A stretch of DNA of 64,000 nucleotides from positions 147,539 to 211,538 of the forward strand of contig NZ_JAFCLZ010000016.1 of NCBI RefSeq assembly GCF_018130165.1, given 5' to 3'. The position numbers were made by a program, and so were the translations under genes. Source of the stretch: Bradyrhizobium sp. JYMT SZCCT0180. GTDB taxonomy: Bacteria; Pseudomonadota; Alphaproteobacteria; Rhizobiales; Xanthobacteraceae. Below the pieces are notes generated by a model. The model ran no database searches and was not told the DNA's origin. It saw only the letters and a program-made list of their open reading frames with translations. Position 1 is the first letter of the stretch. Each line of letters begins with the position of its first letter. Below, piece by piece: positions 17,668-26,477 of the stretch.

Positions 17668-18963
17668 ATGTCGAGCAGGTTCACACAATACATCCTGATC
17701 GCGATGGCGCTTGGTATCGTGATGGGGACCGTCGTCTTCAACTACATGCCCGACAACCGGGTGGCGATCGCGGCCGACGTAAACCTGATCGCCATGCTGT
17801 TCCTGCGCCTGATCAAGATGATCATCGCGCCATTGGTGTTCGCCACGCTGGTCGGCGGCATCGCCCATATGGGTTCCGGCTCGAGGCTCGGCCGGATCTT
17901 TGCGAAGACCATGGGCTGGTTCGTCACCGCCTCGTTCGTCTCGTTGCTGCTCGGCCTTATCATGGTCAACCTGCTGGAGCCCGGCGCGAACTTCCCCGGC
18001 ACGCTGCCCGACAAGTCGCAATCGACCGGATTGCCGGTGTCGGCGTTCTCGTTCGAAAAATTCCTGACGCATTTGATTCCGACCTCGATCGCGGATGCGA
18101 TGGCGCAGAATGAAATTCTGCAGATCGTGGTGTTCGCGGTGTTCTTTGCGGTCGCGCTCGGCGCAATGCCGGAAGAACGCGGGAAGCCGATCCTGTCGCT
18201 GATCGACGATCTCGCCCACATCATGCTCAAGGTCACCGGCTATGTGATGCTGTTCGCGCCGCTGGCGGTATGGGCGGCGATCATGGCGACGGTGGCGAAG
18301 AACGGCCTCGGCGTCCTGTGGAAGCTGATCGTCTTCATGGGCGGCTTCTATCTGTCGCTGGCGATCCTCTGGATGATCCTGATCATCGTCGGCTTCGTCG
18401 TGATCGGGCCGAGATACAAGAACCTGCTGCGGCTGATCCGCGAGCCGCTGATGATCGCGTTCTCGACCGCGTCGTCGGAGGCTGCCTATCCGAAGACGCT
18501 CGAAGGGCTCAACCGGTTCGGGGCGTCGTCGCGGATCTCGAGCTTCGTGCTGCCGCTGGGCTACTCGTTCAACCTCGACGGCACCATGATGTACTGTACC
18601 TTCGCGAGCGTGTTTATCGCGCAGACCTATCACATCGACATGCCGCTCGGGACCCAGCTTGCGATGCTGGCAACGCTGATGATCACCTCGAAGGGGGTCG
18701 CAGGTGTTCCCCGCGCGTCCCTGGTGGTGATCGCCTCGACGCTCAGCCAGTTCGGTATTCCCGAGGCGGGTCTGTTGATGATCATGGGTATCGATACGTT
18801 CCTCGACATGGGGCGCAGCGCCACCAACGTGATCGGCAATTCGCTCGCCACCGCCGTGGTCGCGAAATGGGAAGGCGAGCTCAAACCCGAGCACGAGCTT
18901 GGCCCCGATGACGTGGTCCCATCGGATGCCGTTCCCGGTGACCCCGTCCCGGCCACGCATTGA
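17668..18963 (+). CDS. Dicarboxylate/amino acid:cation symporter (DAACS family)
   Basis: This 431-residue secondary transporter is of the GltP/DctA fold. The first re-entrant loop is in AFSTASSEAAYPKTLEGL (Ser-rich signature), and the substrate and cation region is in LPLGYSFNLDGTMMYCTFAS. A second hairpin signature follows in SKGVAGVPRASLVV, and the substrate-binding helix in DMGRSATNVIGNS. It would bring glutamate, aspartate or C4-dicarboxylates across the inner membrane with protons or sodium. The next gene, 12 bases downstream, encodes a periplasmic binding protein, an unusual partner for this class. Confidence 0.9.
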   Translation: MSSRFTQYILIAMALGIVMGTVVFNYMPDNRVAIAADVNLIAMLFLRLIKMIIAPLVFATLVGGIAHMGSGSRLGRIFAKTMGWFVTASFVSLLLGLIMVNLLEPGANFPGTLPDKSQSTGLPVSAFSFEKFLTHLIPTSIADAMAQNEILQIVVFAVFFAVALGAMPEERGKPILSLIDDLAHIMLKVTGYVMLFAPLAVWAAIMATVAKNGLGVLWKLIVFMGGFYLSLAILWMILIIVGFVVIGPRYKNLLRLIREPLMIAFSTASSEAAYPKTLEGLNRFGASSRISSFVLPLGYSFNLDGTMMYCTFASVFIAQTYHIDMPLGTQLAMLATLMITSKGVAGVPRASLVVIASTLSQFGIPEAGLLMIMGIDTFLDMGRSATNVIGNSLATAVVAKWEGELKPEHELGPDDVVPSDAVPGDPVPATH

Positions 18964-18975
18964 TGGGAGAGATGC

Positions 18976-19938
18976 ATGCATCAGTTCCCAAGAGGACCTA
19001 CAAGAGAACATGCAAGAGGCCTTGCGCGTAGGCCGATAGCGGCAGTTGGCCTGTTGCTGGCAGCATGTCTGCTGGCAACGCCGGCGGCGGCCCAGACCGT
19101 GAGCGAGGGGCTCAGCCCCACGCTCGCCAACATCAAGCGGACGCATGTGGTGCGGCTCGGCTATCGCGAGAGTTCGCCGCCGTTTTCGTTCCTCGACCAC
19201 TCCAACCGGCCGATCGGCTACAGCCTCGAACTATGCGAGGCGATCGTCGAGGAAATCGGGGTCGAGGTCGACGATGCGAACCTCAAGATCGAGTACGTCA
19301 AGGTGACCTCCGACGATCGCATTGCGGCGGTGACGGACAACAAGATCGACCTCGAATGCGGGTCGACCACGGCCAATGCCGAACGCGCCAGACTGGTGGC
19401 GTTCTCGCCGCTGATGTTCGTGGCCGGCACCAAGCTGATGGTGCCCAAAGCCTCGACGATCTCGGCGCCGACGGACCTGAAGGGCAAGACGGTGGTGGTC
19501 ACCAAAGGCACCACCAACGAGCAGGCGATGCATAATGTCGACAAGAAGTTCTCGCTCGGCCTCAAGATCCTGACCTCGCCCGACCACGAGCAATCCTACC
19601 AGATGCTGGTGGACGGCAAGGCCGATGCGTTTGCCACCGACGACATCCTGCTCTACGGCCTGATCGCGCGGCACAAGGCCCAGGCCCAGTTCAAGGTGAC
19701 GGGCGAATATCTGTCCTACGATCCCTACGGCATCATGTTCCGCAAGGGCGAGCCGCAGTTGAAAGCGGTGGTCGAGCGCACCTTCCGCAAACTCGGTTCG
19801 GGCCGCGATCTGGTGCCGCTCTACAACAAATGGTTCGTGGGGCGGTTGCCGACCGGCGAGAAGCTCGGCGTCGCGATCTCGCCGCAGCTCGAAGAGGCTT
19901 TCAAGGTGCTCGACGACTCGGCCGGGGGAACCAATTAG
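18976..19938 (+). CDS. Amino acid ABC-type periplasmic binding protein, no cognate permease nearby
   Basis: This 320-residue family 3 solute-binding protein resembles glutamate/aspartate binding proteins: VVRLGYRESSPPFSFLD, IGYSLELCEAIVEEIG, IDLECGSTTANAERARLVAF, VVVTKGTTNEQAMHNV and DPYGIMFRKGEPQLK. It has an N-terminal signal segment (VGLLLAACLLATPAAAQ). Start at 18976 uses GGGAGAG. It sits 12 bases after a secondary symporter with no ABC permease or ATPase near, so it either serves a transporter elsewhere or works with the symporter. Confidence 0.88.
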   Translation: MHQFPRGPTREHARGLARRPIAAVGLLLAACLLATPAAAQTVSEGLSPTLANIKRTHVVRLGYRESSPPFSFLDHSNRPIGYSLELCEAIVEEIGVEVDDANLKIEYVKVTSDDRIAAVTDNKIDLECGSTTANAERARLVAFSPLMFVAGTKLMVPKASTISAPTDLKGKTVVVTKGTTNEQAMHNVDKKFSLGLKILTSPDHEQSYQMLVDGKADAFATDDILLYGLIARHKAQAQFKVTGEYLSYDPYGIMFRKGEPQLKAVVERTFRKLGSGRDLVPLYNKWFVGRLPTGEKLGVAISPQLEEAFKVLDDSAGGTN

Positions 19939-19956
19939 GGGCGTGGCTTGTCCTCC

Positions 19957-20045
19957 GTCGTGCCCGGGCTTGTCCCGGGCATCCACGTCTCAAGTCTCCG
20001 CGATAAGAAAGACGTGGATGGCCGGGATAAGCCCGGCCATGACGA
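19957..20045. repeat. Palindromic extragenic repeat (REP-like) between convergent genes
   Basis: Two GC-rich hairpins (GCCCGGG-CTTGT-CCCGGGC and GGCCGGG-ATAAG-CCCGGCC) are held inside an outer inverted repeat ATCCACGTCT/AGACGTGGAT. The element fills the 112-base gap between convergent stop codons. Elements of this type are dispersed in Bradyrhizobium genomes. It could also stabilise or end transcripts. Confidence 0.7.
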
Positions 20046-20050
20046 GACAC

Positions 20051-21367
20051 TTAGAAGAACCGCAAATCCTGCGCGCGGCCGCCACGGGCGGCCGTGGCGT
20101 ATTCGATCGCCAGGAACAGTCCGCCCGCGACATATAGTTTGCGCTTTCGAGACGCTGCCAACGCACCGGCCAGCCGCACCGCATCCTCGATCGTGGTGGC
20201 GAGATGAATATCCGCCGCAGGATTGGCGAGCCGCGCCGCGACAGCGATGTCCTGCGGTTTCGCGCCCTTGTGGTACGCCGCCGTGCAAATGATCGTATCG
20301 AACGCCGGCGCCAGGCTGCCTACGATCTCGCCGGCCTTCTTGTCGCCGGACGCGCCGGTGACGAGAATCCAGTCATCGTCGCCGTGGATCGCTTTCAAAC
20401 TTGCGAGCGATTGCCGGATGCCGTCGGGAGTGTGACCGACATCGATCACCGTCAATGGATCCTGCGCGATGATTTCGAGGCGGCCGGGCCATTGCGTTTC
20501 GCGCAGGCCGGCGCGGATGGCTTGCTCGATCCGCTCCGGCGCCTTGCGCGGCTGGGCGGCCTGCAGCCAGAGCAGGAACAGCGTGGCTGATATCGCGGCA
20601 TTGTTGAACTGGACCGCGCCGAGCAGCCGCGTTTCCAGGCAACGATAGCCATGATCGCCGAACTGGTAATCGAACCGCTGTCCTGACGGGGACGCGGACT
20701 CGCCGTCGATGCCGATCTCGTCGCGAACGAACAGCGACGTGACCCCGCGAGAGCGATTATATTCGAGCAGATGGCGCCGCAGGCCCCGGCAGTTCTCGCC
20801 ATAGATGATGGTGCCGCCACTGGCGCAGGCATCGCTCTTGTCGGAGACGATCAGCTCCAGCGAGTTGCCGAGCAGTTCGACATGCTCGTAATCGACCGAG
20901 GTTACGCAGGTCTGAAGTGCGCCAACCAGGCGGACGGGATCGTAGCGGCCGCCGATGCCGGCCTCAAACACCGCGAACTCGCAGTCGCTCTCCTCGAAAT
21001 GCAGACAGGCGAGTGCAAACAGCGCCTCGAAGGCGCCGAATTGTTCACCGCGCTGCTGCGAAATCGCGGCGATGGCAGTCTCAACCCTTTGCTTGCACCG
21101 CGCGAAATCTTCATCGCCGATCTCGGCATCGTCGATCCGGATACGTTCATTGAAGCGCAGCAGGTGCGGCGAGGTGAAGAGGCCGGTTCGCAGGCCATAG
21201 GCGCGACCGATCGCGGCGCACATTGCGGCCGTGCTGCCCTTGCCGTTCGAGCCAGTCACCACGACCGAACTCCGCTGCAGCCGTGCGCGATCGATCCCGA
21301 GCGCGTCGAGCAATTCGGCCAGGCGCGCCAGGCAGATGCCGTCGCCGTATTTGGGAAGGTCAAACAC
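20051..21367 (-). CDS. FolC-like Mur ligase family protein
   Basis: This 438-residue ATP-dependent ligase is of the folylpolyglutamate synthase/Mur type. The P-loop is VVVTGSNGKGST at about 35-46, the substrate-loop motif is TGLFTSPHLLRFNERI, and the C-terminal domain holds VIDVGHTPDGIRQSLASLKA and ILVTGASGDKKAGEI. It starts with a GTG that overlaps the end of the upstream ATP-grasp gene by 8 bases, so translation is coupled. The order ATP-grasp then Mur ligase matches the domain order of cyanophycin synthetase (CphA). It may therefore ligate an amino acid or peptide made by its partner rather than folate; a housekeeping FolC role is the alternative. Confidence 0.8.
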   Translation of the reverse strand: MFDLPKYGDGICLARLAELLDALGIDRARLQRSSVVVTGSNGKGSTAAMCAAIGRAYGLRTGLFTSPHLLRFNERIRIDDAEIGDEDFARCKQRVETAIAAISQQRGEQFGAFEALFALACLHFEESDCEFAVFEAGIGGRYDPVRLVGALQTCVTSVDYEHVELLGNSLELIVSDKSDACASGGTIIYGENCRGLRRHLLEYNRSRGVTSLFVRDEIGIDGESASPSGQRFDYQFGDHGYRCLETRLLGAVQFNNAAISATLFLLWLQAAQPRKAPERIEQAIRAGLRETQWPGRLEIIAQDPLTVIDVGHTPDGIRQSLASLKAIHGDDDWILVTGASGDKKAGEIVGSLAPAFDTIICTAAYHKGAKPQDIAVAARLANPAADIHLATTIEDAVRLAGALAASRKRKLYVAGGLFLAIEYATAARGGRAQDLRFF

Positions 21368-22364
21368 CGAGCAGTCCCATCGCGTGAAACGTGTGATGCC
21401 AGATTTTCAGGATCAGATCGCCGCGATCGGATTCTTCCAGCAGCCGGATCGATGGATTGGAATTGACTTCGATCACGGTCATGGCGTCGGGCTCGCTGCC
21501 AATGCCGGCGAACAGATCAACGGCTGCGACACGAAGCCCGAGCGCGCGGGCGGCTTTTTTCGCCAGCATAACCGCTGCTTCGGAAGGCGCTGCTTCCAGC
21601 ACCATCGTTCCGCCTGCGCTCAGATTCATCCGGCCCGGAATGTCGCGGCGTTCGCCCTTCGGCAGCACGGCGTCGAGCGATGGGTCGCTATCCCCGGACG
21701 ACGCCGGCGAGAGGCCGCGGGCACGAAGGGCATCGTTATGGGCAGCGAATAATTCGCGCAGCGTGTGCACGCCGTCGCCGCACACGAAGGGCGGATATTT
21801 GCGCGCGCAATACAGTGCATCATCGCCGAGCAGGAATATCCGGAACTCGACGCCTTCGACGATCGGCTGGATCAGGACCGCGTCGTAATATTTCGCGACG
21901 TCGTCGAGATACCGGCTTAGCGCGGCTTCGTCATGAATCCTTTGTGCGAAGTCGCCGCGCGATCCCGTCAGCGGCTTGGCGAAGGCGGATCCGCCCAGCT
22001 TGCGAAGATATGCCAGCGCGTCGTCGCGCTCATGGCCCAATGGTCGATGGGCACGATAGCGATCGTGCAGGAAGAAATATTCACCGCCGATCGTTCGCAC
22101 GCCGGCTTCGTCAAGGACTTTGCCGGTGAAGTATTTGTCGGAAGCCAGTGTCGAGGCGGTGGCGTTGTTCTGCGGATACCAAGAGCAGCGACCCGCGCCG
22201 AAATGCAGGGATTTTGCCGTTGAAGCGATGCTGAAGATCAGTCCCGAGCCGCCGTCGAGATCGCGAAAGGTTAATCCGAATTCGGCGCAGGCGAATTCGG
22301 CATAGATCGACTGGTCCGGATAAAAGCCCGGTTTACCTTGTCGAAATTCTCTCACGCTTCGCAT
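21360..22364 (-). CDS. ATP-grasp ligase (cyanophycin synthetase N-half-like)
   Basis: This 334-residue ATP-grasp protein has the nucleotide-binding segment ASDKYFTGKVLDEAGVRTIG and the Lys of GSAFAKPLTGSRGDF. It also has the hinge ILIQPIVEGVEFRIFLLGD-type stretch, the RXX(S) loop with RRDIPGRMNLSAGGTM, and the metal-binding VIEVNSNPSI. These features are those of RimK/CphA/GshB-like carboxylate-amine ligases. It should activate a carboxylate as acyl phosphate and join it to an amine. It is coupled to a downstream Mur ligase gene. Start ATG at 22364 follows AGAGAC. Confidence 0.82.
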   Translation of the reverse strand: MRSVREFRQGKPGFYPDQSIYAEFACAEFGLTFRDLDGGSGLIFSIASTAKSLHFGAGRCSWYPQNNATASTLASDKYFTGKVLDEAGVRTIGGEYFFLHDRYRAHRPLGHERDDALAYLRKLGGSAFAKPLTGSRGDFAQRIHDEAALSRYLDDVAKYYDAVLIQPIVEGVEFRIFLLGDDALYCARKYPPFVCGDGVHTLRELFAAHNDALRARGLSPASSGDSDPSLDAVLPKGERRDIPGRMNLSAGGTMVLEAAPSEAAVMLAKKAARALGLRVAAVDLFAGIGSEPDAMTVIEVNSNPSIRLLEESDRGDLILKIWHHTFHAMGLLGV

Positions 22365-22669
22365 GCGGTCTCTTTTGACGCGTTCTAAGATTGCGTAGCA
22401 ATTTATTGCCAGATCAGCGCCGATTTCAGCAAGTTAATTGCGTGTATCGTCTTACGTTAACGAAGACCAATCGAACCTTTCTGCAAAATAAACCGACTGC
22501 CATTCCGAGCTATCAATTGTGCGGTAATCGATCTTGACTATCTCTCTCTTTGGCGCAATTGAAACGTCAAATCGCCAATGATTTCGGGGGTTTTCGTCGT
22601 TTCGAGACCCGAAAACCCGGCAAGAAACTGAATTGTTCTACACCAAGACGTCAGGAAAAACGAAAACAC
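22365..22669. other. Intergenic region between divergent ATP-grasp and fpr genes
   Basis: This AT-richer 305-base region holds the promoters of two divergent genes. An open frame extends the reductase upstream to 22550, but it lacks a ribosome site and homology. I see no repeat or RNA in it. Confidence 0.4.
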
Positions 22670-23443
22670 ATGAGCGCGTTCTATAGAGAGAAAGTTCTTT
22701 CTGTCCGTCATTGGACCGATACGCTTTTCAGCTTCACCGCCACCCGCGATTCCGGCTTCCGTTTCCAGAATGGGCAGTTCGCGATGATCGGCCTCGAGGT
22801 CGAGGGCCGGCCGCTGCTGCGCGCCTACAGCATGGCGAGCGCCAATCACGAGGAGGAACTCGAGTTCTTCTCGATCAAGGTCGCGGACGGGCCGCTGACC
22901 TCGAAGCTGCAGAAGATCCGCGAAGGCGACACCATCCTGGTCGGCCGCAAGGCGACGGGAACGCTGATCACCGACAATCTGATTCCGGGCAAGCGCCTGC
23001 TGCTGCTGTCGACCGGCACCGGGCTCGCGCCGTTCGCGAGCCTGATCAAGGATCCTGATGTCTATGAGCGCTATGAAACCATCGTGCTGGTTCATGGCTG
23101 CCGGCAGGTTTCCGAACTCGCTTATGGCGAGGAACTGGTCGCGAAGCTGCGCGACGACGAATTGTTCGGACCGCTATTGTCCGAGAAGCTGCTGTATTAT
23201 CCGACCGTGACCCGCGAGCCGTTCCGCAATCGCGGCCGCATCACCGACCTGATCACCTCGGACCAGTTGTTCAACGACATCCACCAGCCGCCGCTCGATA
23301 TCGCGACCGACCGCATCATGATGTGCGGCAGCCCCGGCATGCTGGAAGAACTGCGTCAGCTGTTCGAGAGCCGCGACTTCCTCGAAGGCAGCCACAACCA
23401 GCCCGGTCACTTCGTGATCGAAAAGGCGTTCGTGGAACGCTAA
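22670..23443 (+). CDS. fpr: Ferredoxin/flavodoxin--NADP+ reductase
   Basis: This 257-residue FAD enzyme is of the bacterial Fpr subfamily. The FAD-binding motif is LLRAYSMASANHEEELEFFS (the R-x-Y-S pattern) and the NADP region contains LLLLSTGTGLAPFASLIKDP, IVLVHGCRQVSELAYGEEL and MMCGSPGMLEELRQLF. The C-terminus ends FVIEKAFVER, as typical for proteobacterial FPR. It passes electrons between NADPH and ferredoxin or flavodoxin, often in oxidative stress. The ATG at 22670 (MSAFYREKV) has AGGAAAA upstream and matches family length. Confidence 0.92.
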   Translation: MSAFYREKVLSVRHWTDTLFSFTATRDSGFRFQNGQFAMIGLEVEGRPLLRAYSMASANHEEELEFFSIKVADGPLTSKLQKIREGDTILVGRKATGTLITDNLIPGKRLLLLSTGTGLAPFASLIKDPDVYERYETIVLVHGCRQVSELAYGEELVAKLRDDELFGPLLSEKLLYYPTVTREPFRNRGRITDLITSDQLFNDIHQPPLDIATDRIMMCGSPGMLEELRQLFESRDFLEGSHNQPGHFVIEKAFVER

Positions 23444-23447
23444 CGAT

Positions 23448-23568
23448 GTCGTCCCGGCCTTGAGCCGGGACCCATACTACGCGGCCGCAATTGTTTTAAG
23501 AGATATCTAACGCCGTGCTTTTGCCGATACGGCACGGCGTATGGGTCCCGGCTCAAGGCCGGGACGAC
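23448..23568. repeat. Palindromic repeat element with 30-bp perfect terminal inverted repeats
   Basis: Bases 23448-23477 and 23539-23568 are exact reverse complements (30 of 30), enclosing about 61 bases that hold a further hairpin (CGCCGTGC with GCACGGCG). Each arm contains the palindrome CCCGGCCTTGAGCCGGG. A half-copy recurs at 26379-26406. It starts 4 bases after the fpr stop and may end its transcript. The layout is like a small non-autonomous palindromic element. Confidence 0.75.
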
Positions 23569-23620
23569 GTAGGGCCAGTAGCCCATCCCATTCCCCCGCT
23601 GCTATAACCCTCCCAGCGCC

Positions 23621-24532
23621 ATGCGGCCTGTGCCGACGCGGCGATCAGGGAGCCAGGTGTTGTCGGTACGCGATCAGATCGGCCCGGTGAAAACTGCCTT
23701 TGTGTTCGCCGGCGGCGGCAGTTTTGGCGCCATTCAGGTCGGCATGCTGCATTCGCTCGCCGCCCACGGAATTTCCGCCGATATGGTGGTCGGCTCCAGC
23801 GTCGGCGCTCTCAACGGCGCCTTCTATGCCGGCGACCCGACGCTCAAGGGCGTGGAGCGGCTCGGCGACATCTGGCGCGGATTGACGCGGCATGACGTGT
23901 TTCCGATGAATTGGCGCACGGTGTTGAGCTTTCTGTGGCGCCGCGATTTCCTGATTTCCCACGACGGCATCCGCAAGCTGATCGACGACCACATTCCCTA
24001 CCGCAATCTGCAGGACGCCAAGGTGCCGGTGCATATCGTCACCACCGACATCATTTCCGGCGACAGCGTAGTGCTGTCGGAAGGCTCGACCTCGGAGGCG
24101 ATCGTTGCTTCGACCGCGATCCCCGGCGCTTTCGCGCCGATCCCCTACAAGAATTACTATCTTGCCGATGGTGCGATCTCCAGCAACACGCCGATCCAGG
24201 TCGCGGTTCAGAAAGGCGCCAAACGGCTGATCATCTTGCCGACCGGACACGCCTGCGCCACGCAGGCACCTCCCGTCGGCGCGGTCGCCAATGCGCTGCA
24301 CGCGCTGACGCTGCTGATCGCACGACAACTGGTCATTGAGCTGGAGGGCCTCGACCCCAGCATCGAATATTTCGTGGTGCCACCGCTGTGCCCGCTGGTG
24401 GGATCACCTTACGATTTTTCGCGCACCGCCGATCACATCGACCGCGCGATTGCCACGACGGATGCGTGGCTGGCCCACGATGGGCCGCAACAGGGCAGGA
24501 TTCCCGGCGAAATGCGGCTGCACAGCCACTGA
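23621..24532 (+). CDS. Patatin-like phospholipase (RssA-type)
   Basis: This 303-residue member of the patatin family has an oxyanion loop FAGGGSFGAIQVG (about 29-41). The nucleophile elbow is GSSVG with Ser60, and the catalytic Asp is in YLADGAISSNTP (Asp183), giving the Ser-Asp dyad. It is probably a cytoplasmic lipid acyl hydrolase. The ATG at 23621 has no clear ribosome site; an in-frame GTG at 23657 follows GGGAG and would shorten the product by 12 residues with no loss of conserved sequence. Confidence 0.87.
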   Translation: MRPVPTRRSGSQVLSVRDQIGPVKTAFVFAGGGSFGAIQVGMLHSLAAHGISADMVVGSSVGALNGAFYAGDPTLKGVERLGDIWRGLTRHDVFPMNWRTVLSFLWRRDFLISHDGIRKLIDDHIPYRNLQDAKVPVHIVTTDIISGDSVVLSEGSTSEAIVASTAIPGAFAPIPYKNYYLADGAISSNTPIQVAVQKGAKRLIILPTGHACATQAPPVGAVANALHALTLLIARQLVIELEGLDPSIEYFVVPPLCPLVGSPYDFSRTADHIDRAIATTDAWLAHDGPQQGRIPGEMRLHSH

Positions 24533-24733
24533 GGCACGACGGTTTCGCTGCACTGCAAAAGCAGCTTCCGATCAATTGATTCAACCACCGCCGGCTTCGG
24601 CAAAATCTTTTGCGATCCCCTGTCACGTCCGTGATGGCTAGACCGTATATCGTATGGTGCTTATTCCAATGGTTGGATTAAGCTGCTGGCGGACAAGAAC
24701 AATCCGTAAGAATATTCCGGCCGAGGGGATGTC

Positions 24734-26365
24734 ATGGAAACACTGTTGATGCCGTTCTCGCCACGCTACATCGTGCTGACGATCTGCGCGGTCGTCACGG
24801 CACTGCTGATCGGCATCGGCATCTTCGATCAAAATTTGAAGGTGTGGGAAATATTGCTGATTCCCATCGTGATCTTCGGCGGGCTTACCCTTCTCGGCAT
24901 TCGCGACCTGACGCAAGAGAGCCACGCGGTCCTGCGGAATTATCCGATCTCCGCGCACATCCGTTTTCTGCTGGAAGAGATCCGGCCGGAGATGCGGCAG
25001 TATTTCTTCGAGAGCGAGAAGGACGGCATGCCGTTCTCCCGCGATACCCGCGCGCTGGTCTATCAGCGCGCCAAGATGCAGCTCGACAAGCGGCCGTTCG
25101 GCACCCAGGAAGACGTCTATCGCGACGGTTATGAATGGATGCACCATTCGATGGCGCCGAAGGCTCGCGTCGTCGAGCAATTTCGCGTCACCATCGGTGG
25201 TCCGGACTGCACCAGGCCGTACTCGGCCTCGGTGTTCAACATTTCGGCGATGAGTTTTGGCGCGCTTAGTCCAAATGCCGTGCGCGCGCTGAATGCGGGC
25301 GCCAGGAAAGGTGAGTTCGCGCACGACACCGGGGAGGGCGGCGTCAGTCCCTACCACCGCGAGAACGGCGGCGACATCATCTGGGAAATCGGGTCCGGCT
25401 ATTTCGGTTGCCGCAACCGCGACGGCAGCTTCAATTCCGAATTGTTCGCGCGCATTGCTTCCGACGACCAGATCAAGATGGTCGAACTCAAGATCAGCCA
25501 GGGCGCCAAGCCCGGACACGGCGGCGTGTTGCCGGCGGCCAAGGTCTCGGAAGAGATTTCAAAGATCCGGGGCGTGCCGATGGGTGAAGACTGCATCTCG
25601 CCGGCCACTCACCGCGCGTTCTCGACGCCGCTCGAAATGATGACCTTCATCGGTGAGATGCGGCGCTTGTCCGGCGGCAAGCCCGCGGGCTTCAAGCTGT
25701 GCATCGGCCACCCCTGGGAGTTCCTGGCCATCTGCAAGGCGATGCTGCAGACCGGGATCTACCCTGATTTCATCGTGGTCGACGGCAATGAAGGCGGCAC
25801 CGGCGCCGCTCCGCTGGAATTCATGGACCATCTGGGCATGCCGATGCGCGAGGGTGTCAATTTCGTCCATAACGCGCTGGTCGGCATCAATGCGCGCGAC
25901 CGCATCCGCATCGGTGCCTCCGGCAAGATTGCGACGGCCTTCGACATGGCGCGCGCCATGGCGATCGGCGCCGATTGGTGCAATTCGGCGCGCGGCTTCA
26001 TGTTCGCGCTGGGCTGCATCCAGTCGCTGAGCTGCCATACCGACCGTTGTCCGACGGGGGTGACCACCCAGGACCCGCTCCGCGCCCGCGCGTTGGTGGT
26101 GCCACTCAAGAGCGAGCGGGTCTATTCCTACCATCACGCCACCCTGCACGCCCTGTCCGAACTTCTCGCCGCCGCCGGCCTCGATCATCCGCAGCAGTTG
26201 CGGCCGATCCACTTCTCGCAGCGATCCTCCACGAACGATACATTGACGTTCGCGAAACTTTATCCGTCGCTGCGACCGGGCGAACTGATCGACGGCACCA
26301 GCGATCCACGCTTCCGCGACGCCTGGGATATGGCCCGGGCGGATTCGTTCCGGCCGGCGGGGTAG
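24734..26365 (+). CDS. Membrane-anchored FMN-binding glutamate synthase-like protein
   Basis: This 543-residue protein has two N-terminal membrane segments (YIVLTICAVVTALLIGIGIF and VWEILLIPIVIFGGLTLLGI). They are followed by a glutamate-synthase central FMN domain: FNISAMSFGALSPNAVRALN, HDTGEGGVSPYH, KISQGAKPGHGGVLPAAKVS and DGNEGGTGAAPLEFMDHLG. The iron-sulfur Cys cluster is in CIQSLSCHTDRCPTGV. It lacks the amidotransferase domain, so it is not a full GOGAT large subunit. The true reaction of this family is not established. It stands alone and is followed by a REP-like hairpin. Confidence 0.87.
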   Translation: METLLMPFSPRYIVLTICAVVTALLIGIGIFDQNLKVWEILLIPIVIFGGLTLLGIRDLTQESHAVLRNYPISAHIRFLLEEIRPEMRQYFFESEKDGMPFSRDTRALVYQRAKMQLDKRPFGTQEDVYRDGYEWMHHSMAPKARVVEQFRVTIGGPDCTRPYSASVFNISAMSFGALSPNAVRALNAGARKGEFAHDTGEGGVSPYHRENGGDIIWEIGSGYFGCRNRDGSFNSELFARIASDDQIKMVELKISQGAKPGHGGVLPAAKVSEEISKIRGVPMGEDCISPATHRAFSTPLEMMTFIGEMRRLSGGKPAGFKLCIGHPWEFLAICKAMLQTGIYPDFIVVDGNEGGTGAAPLEFMDHLGMPMREGVNFVHNALVGINARDRIRIGASGKIATAFDMARAMAIGADWCNSARGFMFALGCIQSLSCHTDRCPTGVTTQDPLRARALVVPLKSERVYSYHHATLHALSELLAAAGLDHPQQLRPIHFSQRSSTNDTLTFAKLYPSLRPGELIDGTSDPRFRDAWDMARADSFRPAG

Positions 26366-26378
26366 GGCTTCACGCTTA

Positions 26379-26406
26379 CGTCATCCCGGCTCAAGGCCGG
26401 GACGAC
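26379..26406. repeat. Single REP-like palindrome
   Basis: The sequence holds CCCGGCTCAAGGCCGGG flanked by GTC/GAC and matches the arms of the element at 23448-23568 almost exactly. It lies 13 bases after the glutamate-synthase-like gene and may act as a terminator. Confidence 0.65.
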
Positions 26407-26477
26407 AAGCTATCGCCGCAGGCCCGCTGCTCTGATAGAGCCTCTCTCTGGAATGACCATCCGCCAAAAGGGAGACA

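Noticed and set aside
17449..19200. 583-residue open frame antisense to the symporter gene
   Set aside because: Composition is typical of reverse-frame shadows, and the sense gene has clear DAACS motifs.
20051..21367. Housekeeping folC
   Set aside because: Not excluded, but the usual accD/trp context is missing and the gene overlaps an ATP-grasp gene, so I did not assign the symbol.
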